A DNA stretch of 64,000 nucleotides from contig JAHCAZ010000001.1 in the NCBI GenBank assembly GCA_019634615.1, positions 248,001 to 312,000 on the forward strand. The letters are read 5' to 3'. The notes under the pieces were generated by a model. That model saw nothing but the letters and a program-made list of their open reading frames with translations, made no database searches and had not been told where the DNA came from. Origin of the DNA: Opitutaceae bacterium (GTDB lineage: Bacteria > Verrucomicrobiota > Verrucomicrobiia > Opitutales > Opitutaceae). The stretch's first letter is position 1. Each line of letters begins with the position of its first letter. Positions 1-8,165 of this stretch are shown piece after piece. The translations under genes and the position numbers were made by a program.

Positions 1-562
1 GGATCTCCACGAAATAGTTCTCGCGGCCGAAGATCTCGACGAAGCGCCCGCAGGCCTCGCGGGCCTCCTCATAGCGGTCATGGAGCAGGTGCTGGGGCAC
101 GAGCGAGGCAAGGCAACCGGTGAAGCCGATCAGGCCCTCGGCGTAGCGGGCCAGGGTCTCGAGGTCGGTGCGCGGCTTGTAGTAAAAGCCCTTGAGATGC
201 GCGTCGGAGACCAGCTTCAGGAGGTTCTGGTAGCCGGCGAGGTTGCGGGCGAGCAGGCCGAGGTGGAAGATCGACTTTCCCTCGTCGTCCGAGCGGCCCT
301 TTTTCTCGAGGCGGGAGGTCTCGACGAGGTACAGCTCGCAGCCGATGAGCGGCTTGATCCCCTTGGCCTTGGCGGCGTTGTAAAACTCGATGGCGCCGAA
401 CAGATTACCGTGGTCGGTCAGGGCAATGGCCGGCATCCCCAGCTCCGCCACGCGGCCGATCAGGCGGTCGATCCGGCAGGCCCCGTCGAGCAGGCTGTAG
501 TCGGTGTGGACGTGGAGATGGACGAATTTGTTGTCAGCGGCCGGCACTGGCTGCGATGGCAT
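1..562 (-). CDS. dnaE: DNA polymerase III alpha subunit, N-terminal part (runs off left edge)
   Basis: Catalytic alpha subunit of the replicative C-family DNA polymerase III; only the first ~187 codons are in the window. Reading from ATG at 562, a short leader MPSQPVPAADNK is followed by FVHLHVHTDYSLLDGACR (residues 13-30), the opening strand of the PHP domain with its HxHTxYS metal-binding motif. ALTDHGN (47-53) and KPLIGCELY are further PHP landmarks. No catalytic palm motif is visible because the gene is truncated by the window, not broken. It diverges from rpsU across 111 bp. An antisense open frame over the same stretch is a codon-bias shadow. Confidence is high because the N-terminal PHP signature is very characteristic. 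Confidence 0.96.
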   Translation of the reverse strand, partial: MPSQPVPAADNKFVHLHVHTDYSLLDGACRIDRLIGRVAELGMPAIALTDHGNLFGAIEFYNAAKAKGIKPLIGCELYLVETSRLEKKGRSDDEGKSIFHLGLLARNLAGYQNLLKLVSDAHLKGFYYKPRTDLETLARYAEGLIGFTGCLASLVPQHLLHDRYEEAREACGRFVEIFGRENYFVEI

Positions 563-673
563 GCCTCACGCGTCGCCCGTGCAAGGCGGAAACGGGAATA
601 AAAAACCCATTGACGGCCCCATTTCCGCATGGCTTGCTTCTGCGCTTTTCCACTCACCAACGACCCGTTTGCC

Positions 674-871
674 ATGTCCATTGAAATCAAAATCCGCAAG
701 AACGAGCCCATTGACCGTGCGATCCGCCGCATGAAAAAGAAGCTCGAGCGCGAGAACATCATCAAGGGTGTCCGCGCCAAGCGTTACTACGAGAAGCCCT
801 GCGAAAAGCGCCGCCGCAAGGAGAAGGTCCAGGCCTTCACGCAGATGCTGCGCCGCCGCTACGCCGAGTAA
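674..871 (+). CDS. rpsU: 30S ribosomal protein S21
   Basis: Small ribosomal subunit protein of 65 residues, the usual S21 length. It starts MSIEIKIRKNEPIDRAIRRM and is extremely Lys/Arg-rich, with the family-typical C-terminal basic helix (KPCEKRRRKEKVQAFTQMLR). The open frame extends upstream to 629, but S21 proteins begin at the methionine used here, so ATG 674 is chosen. The gene stands alone, divergent from dnaE. A weak sigma-70-like TTGACG lies at 610-615 with no convincing -10 box 17 nt downstream. A strong intrinsic terminator follows the stop codon, so it is probably a single-gene transcript. Confidence 0.96.
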   Translation: MSIEIKIRKNEPIDRAIRRMKKKLERENIIKGVRAKRYYEKPCEKRRRKEKVQAFTQMLRRRYAE

Positions 872-896
872 GGCACCGGTCTCCCGTCCAGCTTTC

Positions 897-930
897 GCCG
901 CATCCCGTTCCGGGGATGCGGCTTTTTTTT
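897..930 (+). terminator. Rho-independent terminator of rpsU
   Basis: A perfect 10-bp stem (gccgcatccc, 897-906, with gggatgcggc, 913-922) closes a 6-nt loop and is followed by eight T residues (923-930). It lies 25 bp after the rpsU stop codon and before the next gene. Confidence 0.93.
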
Positions 931-974
931 AGTGCAACCGGGCGGCGATCCATGCCTGATGGGGCGTTTTCTGC

Positions 975-1913
975 GTGAAGCCGACCCTTTCGCTGTCCTC
1001 CTGCTGGAACTCGCACCGGCATACCGACGGTTATGCGATGCTCAAAGAGATCGCCGACCTGGGCTTCGACCATGCGGAATTGAGCCACGGCATCCGTATC
1101 CCGTTGGTGCCCGGCATCCTCAAGGCGGTGGAGGACGGGGTCATCCGCATCGGCACCACGCATAATTTCTGCCCGCTGCCCACCGGCATCAACTCCGCCG
1201 CGCCCAATGTCTTCGAGCCCTCGTCGCTCGACTACCGCGAGCACGACCAGTGGCTGCGCTACACCAAGCGCTCGATCGATTTCGCGGCGCAGGTTCGCGC
1301 CCGGGTCGTCGTCTGCCACCTCGGGAGCGTGGAGTTTTTCTGGTTCAACCCGGCGCACCGCGTCGAGTCCTGCCTCAAGGCCCGCCCCGACCTCGTCCCG
1401 GCCGAGGACAAGGCCTACCAGGAACTCCTCAGGAAGGCCCTCGCCAAGCTCCGCAAGCGCATGCCGCGGTACTGGGAGCGAACGAAACAGAGCATCGGCG
1501 AGGTCCTCGAGCACGCCAAGGCCAAGGGCGTCACCCTCGGCTTCGAGAACCGCGAGGCCTTCGATGAGTTGCCGCTCGACGACGATTACGAGGCGTTCCT
1601 GGCCGGTTACCCGGTCGACGCCCCCGTGGGTTACTGGCACGACACCGGCCACGCCCACCTCAAGCAGCGCATGGGCCTGCTTGAGCACCGCGCGCATCTC
1701 ACCCGCATGGCGCCGCGCCTGGTCGGCTTCCACCTGCATGACGTCAGCCCGGAAGGCCGCGACCATCAGGCCATCGGCGACGGCCAGATCGATTTCGGCA
1801 TGGTCCGCGAGTTCTGGCGCCCCGAGCACCTCCTCACGATCGAGCTCAGCCCGCGCCTCGACGTCGAGGGCGTGCTCCGCTCGAAGGCCAAGGTCGAATC
1901 GCTGCTGGGATAA
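975..1913 (+). CDS. Sugar phosphate isomerase/epimerase family protein (xylose isomerase-like TIM barrel)
   Basis: 312 residues, starting at GTG 975. The protein reads as an AP-endonuclease-2/xylose-isomerase-like TIM barrel: N-terminal LSLSSCWNSHRHTDGYAML, GFDHAELSHGIR, VVCHLGSVEFF, LGFENREAFDELPLDDD, YWHDTGHAHLK and VGFHLHDVSPEGRDHQAIG. The ENRE, HDTGHAH and HLHD blocks carry the Glu/His/Asp metal ligands expected for this fold. Such proteins isomerise or epimerise sugars, or cleave DNA at abasic sites; the sequence does not reveal the substrate. It sits between rpsU and the convergent mutY and has no pathway partners next to it, so a specific function is not proposed. Confidence 0.85.
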   Translation: MKPTLSLSSCWNSHRHTDGYAMLKEIADLGFDHAELSHGIRIPLVPGILKAVEDGVIRIGTTHNFCPLPTGINSAAPNVFEPSSLDYREHDQWLRYTKRSIDFAAQVRARVVVCHLGSVEFFWFNPAHRVESCLKARPDLVPAEDKAYQELLRKALAKLRKRMPRYWERTKQSIGEVLEHAKAKGVTLGFENREAFDELPLDDDYEAFLAGYPVDAPVGYWHDTGHAHLKQRMGLLEHRAHLTRMAPRLVGFHLHDVSPEGRDHQAIGDGQIDFGMVREFWRPEHLLTIELSPRLDVEGVLRSKAKVESLLG

Positions 1914-1928
1914 ACGCGGCATCTGCGT

Positions 1929-2972
1929 TTACGCCTGAGCTCGCAAGATCTCTCCGACCCACCGTCGGTGCGGCCCTGATAACGTGATCGTGTCCAGTTC
2001 CGCCAGCGGAACCCAGACAAGGCCGCTCCCCGGATTGTCCCGCACGGCTTTTGGCGCAGCGCGGTGGATCGACTCCGTGATGCGGTACTTTGTGATTCCG
2101 CGCTTGCGCTGTGCCAACAGCTCGCCTTTCGCCACCGCTGCGGGCGCAAGGCCCGCCTGTTCTGCCGTCGGCAGTTCGTGTTGCGCCGCGAGCCGCCGCG
2201 CGCCGGCGTCGGCGCGGTGCAGCAGCAGCCGGCCGCGGTGCTCGCACCAGACGCGGGTCACACTCACCGCCACGGTGGGCTTGGCCGCCAGGCGCGGATA
2301 CCGCTCGGGGTCGCCCGCCTGGCGCGCCGCGCAGAAGGCGAACACCGGGCACACCGTGCAAAGCGGATTCTGCCGCACGCAGACCGTGGCGCCCAGTTCC
2401 ATCATCGCCTGGTTGTGGTCGCCCGGGTGCTCGGCCGAGATCAGGGCCTGCGCCAGCTCCGCGAACGCCTTGGCGGCGGTGGCGCCGTCCTTGAACGCCC
2501 GGTCGTCGGCCGTCAGGCGCGCGAGGATGCGGACCACGTTGCCGTCGACCACCGCCGCGGGTGAGTTGCACGCGATGCTCGCGATCGCCGCCGCCGTGTA
2601 GGGGCCGACCCCCGGCAGCTCGCGCCAGCCTTCCGGCGTGCGCGGCGGAGTGGGCATCGCGACGATCGCCTGCGCCAGCCGATGCAGGTTGCGGGCGCGC
2701 GAGTAGTAGCCGAGGCCTTCCCAAAGTTTCAGCACCTGCGCCTCGGGTGCCGCGGCGAGCGCAGCGAAGTCGGGCAGGGTCTCGAGCCACCGCGCGAAAT
2801 ACGGCAGCACGGTCTTCACCTGCGTCTGCTGCAGCATGAACTCGCTCACGACCGTCTTGTACAGCGACGGCGCCGTGCGCCACGGCAGCGGGCGCGCCGC
2901 GCCGCGGTACCAGGCGTGCAGCGTCGCGCGGAAATCCGCCGCCCGGGAAATCAGTCTGGCAGTCTCGGCCAC
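1929..2972 (-). CDS. mutY: A/G-specific adenine DNA glycosylase
   Basis: MutY removes adenine mispaired with 8-oxoguanine or guanine. Numbering from TTG 2993, the catalytic Glu is in SEFMLQQTQVKT (E51), the helix-hairpin-helix is ELPGVGPYTAAAI (125-137), and the essential Asp is in VVDGNVVRIL (D150). The [4Fe-4S] cysteines are C205, C212, C215 and C221, spaced C-x6-C-x2-C-x5-C as in the family. A C-terminal NUDIX-like recognition region follows from about residue 238. The open frame begins at TTG 2993; GTG 2972 (MAETARLISRAADFRATLH) is preferred because it gives a typical short leader, but either is possible. The gene is convergent with the upstream isomerase and divergent from rnhC. Confidence 0.93.
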   Translation of the reverse strand: MAETARLISRAADFRATLHAWYRGAARPLPWRTAPSLYKTVVSEFMLQQTQVKTVLPYFARWLETLPDFAALAAAPEAQVLKLWEGLGYYSRARNLHRLAQAIVAMPTPPRTPEGWRELPGVGPYTAAAIASIACNSPAAVVDGNVVRILARLTADDRAFKDGATAAKAFAELAQALISAEHPGDHNQAMMELGATVCVRQNPLCTVCPVFAFCAARQAGDPERYPRLAAKPTVAVSVTRVWCEHRGRLLLHRADAGARRLAAQHELPTAEQAGLAPAAVAKGELLAQRKRGITKYRITESIHRAAPKAVRDNPGSGLVWVPLAELDTITLSGPHRRWVGEILRAQA

Positions 2973-3061
2973 AGGACGCGCAGGAAGGCACAAAATCCAG
3001 CCGGAGGGAAGGGAGCTTTTCTCCTCGTGCTTTTGCGGGTTTTTGCTGGCTTATCGTCCCC

Positions 3062-4072
3062 ATGCGCAAGAAGCCGGCCCCCGAGGAGGAGGCCCCCAAG
3101 AAGCTCAGCTCCTACACCGTCAAGCTCGACGCGGCCCAGCTCGCCAAACTGCGGGCCTATTGCGAGGCGCGCAGCTGGCTGCCGGTGGAGGTCGCCTACA
3201 CGCATTACGCCTTCAAGGCCGATCACCTGAAGCTCAACCTCGCCGCCTACACCAGCGGCAAGGTCGTCGTCGCCGGCAAGGGCACCGAGGATTTCGTCCG
3301 CGACGTGATCGAGCCCGAGATCACCGGCGCCGCCAAGCTCGGCTACGACGAGGTGCTGCACCCCGACTGGTTCGAGTCGCACGCCGGCCTCGACGAGTCC
3401 GGCAAGGGCGACTTTTTCGGCCCGGTCATCGCCGCCACGGTCATCGCCGACAAGTCCGCCATCGAGGAATGGCGCAAGGCCGGCGCGCAGGACTCGAAGA
3501 AGATGGCCGAGAGCAAGATCATCGAGCTCGACCGCCTTATCCGCGAGACCAAGGGCGCCGCCGTCGCCACCTGTTTCTGCCGCACCATGACGCGCTACAA
3601 CGAGCTCATGGGCCGCCCCGGCGCCAACCTCAACCGGCTCCTCGCCTGGCAGCACGCCACCGCCCTCGGCGACGCACTCGCCCGCAAGCCGGTGAAGTGG
3701 GGCCTCCTTGACCAGTTCAGCGAGCAGCCGCTGGTGCAGCGCGAGCTGGCGAAGAAGGAGATCAAGGACTTCGAGCTCCGCATGCGCACCAAGGCGGAAG
3801 AGGACCCGGTCGTCGCCGCCGCCTCGATCGTCGCCCGCGCCGAGTACGTGCGCCAGATGCACGCGCTTTCGAAGAAGTTCGGCGCCAAGCTCCAGAAGGG
3901 CGCCGGCCCGCTGGTGAAGGCGCAGGCCGAGGAGATCATCCGCAATTTCGGCGCCCCGGCGCTGCGCGACTTCGCCAAGCTTCATTTCCGCACCGCCTAC
4001 GAGGTGGTGTCGGCCGCCGGCAAGCTCGACGAACTCCCGCTCAAGCCGCCGCCGCCGAAGATGGAGTGGTGA
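3062..4072 (+). CDS. rnhC: Ribonuclease HIII
   Basis: 336 residues; cleaves RNA in RNA-DNA hybrids. The N-terminal ~90 residues (SSYTVKLDAAQLAKLRAYCE and following, KADHLKLNLAAYTSGKVVV) match the TBP-like substrate-binding domain that separates RNase HIII from HII. The catalytic domain starts with GLDESGKGDFFGP (109-121), the DESGKGD variant of the RNase HII DEAGRG motif, followed by DSKKM (144-148), LLDQFSEQPLV and an AAASIVARAEYVR block. It starts 68 bp from divergent mutY. It ends 7 bp before rnhB, so the two type-2 RNases H are almost certainly co-transcribed. Identification is very secure. Confidence 0.95.
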   Translation: MRKKPAPEEEAPKKLSSYTVKLDAAQLAKLRAYCEARSWLPVEVAYTHYAFKADHLKLNLAAYTSGKVVVAGKGTEDFVRDVIEPEITGAAKLGYDEVLHPDWFESHAGLDESGKGDFFGPVIAATVIADKSAIEEWRKAGAQDSKKMAESKIIELDRLIRETKGAAVATCFCRTMTRYNELMGRPGANLNRLLAWQHATALGDALARKPVKWGLLDQFSEQPLVQRELAKKEIKDFELRMRTKAEEDPVVAAASIVARAEYVRQMHALSKKFGAKLQKGAGPLVKAQAEEIIRNFGAPALRDFAKLHFRTAYEVVSAAGKLDELPLKPPPPKMEW

Positions 4073-4079
4073 GCCGCCG

Positions 4080-4847
4080 ATGCCCAAGCGCCGTCAGCTC
4101 CGCGGGTTCGACCTGAAGCAGATCGAGGGCGTCGCCAGCCTCATCGGCGTCGACGAGGCCGGCCGCGGCGCGCTCGCCGGTCCGGTCGTCGCCGGGGCCG
4201 TGCTGGTGACGCGCGACTTCCTCGAGGGTCGCTGGGCCGCCGCCAACGCCAGCCGCATCAACGATTCGAAGCAGCTCACCTCCGCCGAGCGCGAGGCGCT
4301 CTGGTTCGATTTCGAGACGCTGGCCGGGCAGGGACAGATCCACGCCACCTTTGGCACCGCCGACGTCGGCGAGATCGAGCACTTCAACATCCTCGGCGCC
4401 ACCAAGCTCGCCATGCGCCGCGCCCTCGAGGGCATCTATCCGCCCGATGCGTTTGCGCAGAAGACGGAGCCCGACCTGTTCACGCCCGCCGAGGAGATCG
4501 CGAAATTTCAGCCCCAGGTCTCCGCCCGCATCCTCATCGACGGCCTGCACCTGAAGCACTTCCCGTATCCGCACACCGGCGTGGTCAAGGGCGACGCCCG
4601 CTCGCTGTGCATCGCCATGGCCTCGATCATCGCCAAGGTCACGCGCGACCGCCTCATGAACGAGCTCGACGCGAAGCACCCCGGCTACGGCTTCGCCCAG
4701 CACAAGGGTTACGGCACCGAGGAGCACCGCGAGGCCCTGCTCCGGATCGGCCGCTGCCCGCAGCACCGCGAGACCTTCCTGCGCAAGCTGCTCTCCGGCC
4801 GCGTCGATCCCGCCCAACTCGATTTCCTCAGCGATGAAAATGCCTGA
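4080..4847 (+). CDS. rnhB: Ribonuclease HII
   Basis: 255 residues; removes ribonucleotides misincorporated in DNA and cleaves RNA-DNA hybrids. The motif GVDEAGRGALAGPVVAGAV begins at residue 23 and supplies D25/E26. NDSKQLT (61-67), LIDG (D154) and KGDARS (D172) give the remaining catalytic acids, and SIIAKVTRDRLM is the conserved helix. There is a family-untypical insertion around residues 119-146 (YPPDAFAQKTEPDLFTP and following). It follows rnhC by 7 bp. Its 3' end overlaps the first possible start of the next gene by 14 bp. Confidence 0.95.
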   Translation: MPKRRQLRGFDLKQIEGVASLIGVDEAGRGALAGPVVAGAVLVTRDFLEGRWAAANASRINDSKQLTSAEREALWFDFETLAGQGQIHATFGTADVGEIEHFNILGATKLAMRRALEGIYPPDAFAQKTEPDLFTPAEEIAKFQPQVSARILIDGLHLKHFPYPHTGVVKGDARSLCIAMASIIAKVTRDRLMNELDAKHPGYGFAQHKGYGTEEHREALLRIGRCPQHRETFLRKLLSGRVDPAQLDFLSDENA

Positions 4848-7800
4848 TTCAAGCTTCCCGCCCCGTGGCTACGAGCGTGAGCGAGTGGCCGTTGCGCGGT
4901 CGCAGCCGACAGGCCACTCGCTCACGCTCGTAGCCACGTCTTTCGTGTCGCTCGCGTCTCTCGCCTTTTGCCTTCTCCTCTCAATCACCCCGCTCCTCGC
5001 CGCTCCCGTGATCAAACCCAACGATGACTGGGCCGCCCCCGGCGCCCCGCGCCCCGCCCTCAAGGTCGGGGAAATCCTCCCGCCCCGCGTCCGCGTCCCG
5101 CAGTTCCCGCTCAAGGACCGGCGCACGCTTTTCACCGACGCCGAGATCGCGCTGCTGCGCGCCAATGTCGCCCGGTACCCGGCGGCGAAGCAGGTCGCCG
5201 ATACGATCCTCGCTGAGGCAGCCTACTGGGTCGAGTGGTCCGACGAGGCCCTGCGCGACCTCATCGTCACGGCCGAGGTGCCGCGCTCCTTTGAGGTCTG
5301 CCCCGAGGGTTGCCCCGTGCACGGGCGGCGGATCTTCGAGGAGACGGGCAAATTCTATCCCTGGATCGTCGACCCGAAGAAACCGTTTCAGGTGACCTGC
5401 CCGATCGGCGGCGAGACTTATCCGAGCAACGACTACGGCCGGTTCTACCGCAGCGGCTTCAAGGATCGTACCGGGCTCGACCAGCCTTACGCCGACGACG
5501 GCCGCGGCTGGGTCGCACCCAACGGTCAGCGCTACTGGTTCGTCGCCCATTGGCACCACTGGGTCTGGACCCAGCATCCGACCTCCCCGCACCCGAACAT
5601 CATGAGCGGCCTCGCCGCCCTCGGGCGGGCCTACCTGCTCACCGGCGACGCCCGCTACGCCCACAAGGCCGCCGTCCTCCTGCACCGCGCCGCCGAGGTC
5701 TATCCGAACATGGACCACGAGAGCCAGTCGCGCTACGGCCAGCTCATGGCGGCCAAGGACGGCTCGCGCTACTCGGGCAAGATCATCAACGCCATCTGGG
5801 AAACCTACTTCGTCGCCCAGTTCGCCGAGACCTACGACGCGGTCTGGGAGACCATTGAAGGCGACGCCGCGCTGCACGCCTTCACCGGCAAGGACAGCCG
5901 CGCGCTCCGCGGTTTCATCGAGGCCAATCTCATCGAGGACGGCATCGACGCCATCTACGAGCGCCGCGCCCGCGGCAATTACGGCATGCACCAGCGCGCG
6001 CTGCTGATCGCCGCCATCGTGCGCCAGCACGGCGACAACGCCCGCTACCGCGCCGACCTGCTCGACCGACCCGACGGGGTCATCTACCTCGGCCTGCGCC
6101 GCGCGCTCTACGGCCTCGTGTGGCGCGACGGCCAGCCCTATGAGTCGCCCGGCTACAACATCCTCTGGGTCCAGAACCTCACGGCCGTGGCGGAACTGCT
6201 CCCGCGGCTCGGCGTGGATGCGACGACTCTGCCGCGCCTGCGCCGTCTCTACGACGCGCCGCTTGCGGCGATCGCCATCGGCCGCCACACCCCCGCCATC
6301 GGCGACACGACCTCCGTCTACGGCGGCGTGGTCGGCGAGGAGGCGGCCGTCTACCAGCAGGCCTTCCGCTATTTCCGCGATCCCCGCTACGCCGCCTTCC
6401 TGGCGGCCTTCGGCGGGGCGGGGGAGGGCGGCTTCCGGGATTTTAACTCGCTCCTGCATGCGCCGATCGAGGCCGCGGTGCCGCCGGCGGATGGCCGCCG
6501 CGTCGCCCCGCAGCGTTCGCGCCTGCTCTCGGGCTTCGGCCTCGCGGTGCTCAACGACGCGGCGGACGAGACCGCGGTCTCGCTCTATTTCGGCCAGCAC
6601 GTGAGCCACAACCATTTCGACCGGCTGCATTTCGACCTGTTCGCCCGCGGCCAGCCGCTCACGCCCGACCTCGGCTACCCGGACGCGATGAACATTTTCG
6701 TGCCGGGCGTGTGGACCTGGTCGGTCAACACGGTCGCGCACAACACTGTGGTCGTCGACGCCGCAGCCCAACCCGGCAACGCCCCGGGCGTCGTCGAGCT
6801 CTTCGCCGATGCCGGCTGGGTGCGCGGCATCGACGCCAGTGCGAACGGCACCTATCCGCAGTGCGACGATTATCGCCGCGGGTTGCTGCTCGTGGATGCC
6901 CCCGGCGGCGGCAAATACCTCGTCGATTGCTTCAACGTCAGCGGCGGTCGCCAGCAGGACTATTCGCTTCACGGCCCGCCGGGCACGGCAATGTTCGCTG
7001 ATGACTCCTGGTCGACCCCGGCTCCCGGCACGCTGGCCGGCGAAAATGTCAAAGTCGGCGAACTCTACGACAACCCCGAGATGGCGGCCAAGGGCGAGGT
7101 CGAGGGCTACTACGAATACCGTGGCTCCGGCTTCCAGCACCTGTTCAACGTGCAGCGCCGCACGGCGGGCGATGCGGTCGTGGACTATGTGCACGCGAAA
7201 GACCCGGCCGCCGCGCTGCGTATCCGCGTCCTCGCGGCTCCGGGCCAGCAGATCCTGGCCGCCGATGCGCGGGTGTCGCCGGTCAATCGCCCTGAGATCC
7301 TGAAATACCTGATCGCGCGCCGAACTGCCGGCGATGACGCGACGAAACTGCGCAGCACCTTCGTCACCGTGCTAGAGCCGCATGCCCCGGGGGATGCACT
7401 CATCGCCCAGGTCGGGCGCCTCACGAGCGGCTCCGGCACCGCCCTGCTCGTCACCCATGCGACGGGTGAGCGCGACGTGGTTATCCACGATCCCGCGGGC
7501 GCGGCCAAGACAGTCGAGACGCCGGTCGGCCCAGTGGCCACCGATGCGCGCCAGGCGGTGCTCCGTTTCGGAACCGACAACGAACCAACCCGGCTCTACC
7601 TCGCCGGCGGCACCGAACTGAAATGGTCCGGCCGCGTCTGGCGGCCGTTGCCCGGTATCGCCGCGACAGTCGCCACGGTCGAACCCGGTGAGTCGCGGTT
7701 CCGCCTGCAGCTAGACGCCCCGGTGACGCTTTCGGCCCCCGCCGCGGCGCAGCTGGCCGGCCGTGTCGGCACGTTGTCCAATCCGCACGGCCGCACCGCG

Positions 7801-8133
7801 CATACCTTGTTGGCGGCGGCGCGCGATGGTGCGGAGGTCGTCGTCACGACCCAGGACGACCTGCTGACCGGCCTGATGCGCGTCTCCGCCGTGGACGGTG
7901 CGCGTCTCGCGACGAAGACCCAGCTCCCCTTCGCCCCGAGTTACGTCGGTGCGACGCTCTACGACGAGTCCCACCGGCCCATCGGCCGCATCCGCTCAGC
8001 CGAACTGGATCACCTCGTCCTCGAGACGGCGCCGGCAGATGCCACCGCGCTGGTCGGCCGCGACGTCTGGATCGGCAGCGTGGGTCCCGGCGACCGGCTG
8101 GAGTTGCCCGCGGTCCTGACGTGGCAGCGTTGA
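4834..8133 (+). CDS. Exported heparinase II/III-like polysaccharide lyase family protein
   Basis: Up to 1099 residues; predicted secreted polysaccharide-degrading enzyme. After a signal peptide (SLASLAFCLLLSITPLLAAP) comes a helical toroid region (MSGLAALGRAYLLTGDARYA, RGNYGMHQRALLIAAIVR). The heparinase II/III C-terminal region follows, with FGQHVSHNHFDRLHFDLFA, TPDLGYPD and VNTVAHNTVVVDAA, where the conserved His residues lie. The C-terminal ~300 residues are beta-rich. Start choice is uncertain. ATG 4834 overlaps rnhB and would put 37 residues before the signal peptide, and those residues are encoded by a palindromic repeat (4864-4938). GTG 4945, just after the palindrome, would give a standard signal peptide (MSLASLAFCLLL). 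Substrate is unknown. Confidence 0.85.
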   Translation: MKMPDSSFPPRGYERERVAVARSQPTGHSLTLVATSFVSLASLAFCLLLSITPLLAAPVIKPNDDWAAPGAPRPALKVGEILPPRVRVPQFPLKDRRTLFTDAEIALLRANVARYPAAKQVADTILAEAAYWVEWSDEALRDLIVTAEVPRSFEVCPEGCPVHGRRIFEETGKFYPWIVDPKKPFQVTCPIGGETYPSNDYGRFYRSGFKDRTGLDQPYADDGRGWVAPNGQRYWFVAHWHHWVWTQHPTSPHPNIMSGLAALGRAYLLTGDARYAHKAAVLLHRAAEVYPNMDHESQSRYGQLMAAKDGSRYSGKIINAIWETYFVAQFAETYDAVWETIEGDAALHAFTGKDSRALRGFIEANLIEDGIDAIYERRARGNYGMHQRALLIAAIVRQHGDNARYRADLLDRPDGVIYLGLRRALYGLVWRDGQPYESPGYNILWVQNLTAVAELLPRLGVDATTLPRLRRLYDAPLAAIAIGRHTPAIGDTTSVYGGVVGEEAAVYQQAFRYFRDPRYAAFLAAFGGAGEGGFRDFNSLLHAPIEAAVPPADGRRVAPQRSRLLSGFGLAVLNDAADETAVSLYFGQHVSHNHFDRLHFDLFARGQPLTPDLGYPDAMNIFVPGVWTWSVNTVAHNTVVVDAAAQPGNAPGVVELFADAGWVRGIDASANGTYPQCDDYRRGLLLVDAPGGGKYLVDCFNVSGGRQQDYSLHGPPGTAMFADDSWSTPAPGTLAGENVKVGELYDNPEMAAKGEVEGYYEYRGSGFQHLFNVQRRTAGDAVVDYVHAKDPAAALRIRVLAAPGQQILAADARVSPVNRPEILKYLIARRTAGDDATKLRSTFVTVLEPHAPGDALIAQVGRLTSGSGTALLVTHATGERDVVIHDPAGAAKTVETPVGPVATDARQAVLRFGTDNEPTRLYLAGGTELKWSGRVWRPLPGIAATVATVEPGESRFRLQLDAPVTLSAPAAAQLAGRVGTLSNPHGRTAHTLLAAARDGAEVVVTTQDDLLTGLMRVSAVDGARLATKTQLPFAPSYVGATLYDESHRPIGRIRSAELDHLVLETAPADATALVGRDVWIGSVGPGDRLELPAVLTWQR
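4864..4938. repeat. Inverted repeat family R1, copy 1
   Basis: Perfect 27-bp inverted repeat: the left arm at 4864-4890 contains ggctacgagcgtgagcgagt, the right arm at 4912-4938 is its exact complement, and the loop is 21 nt. A second copy lies at 9407-9483. It falls at the rnhB/heparinase junction and stays open in the heparinase frame, encoding GYERERVAV and GHSLTLVAT. Confidence 0.9.
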
Positions 8134-8165
8134 CCCCCCGGCGCCGCTCGGTCACAACGCCCGCG

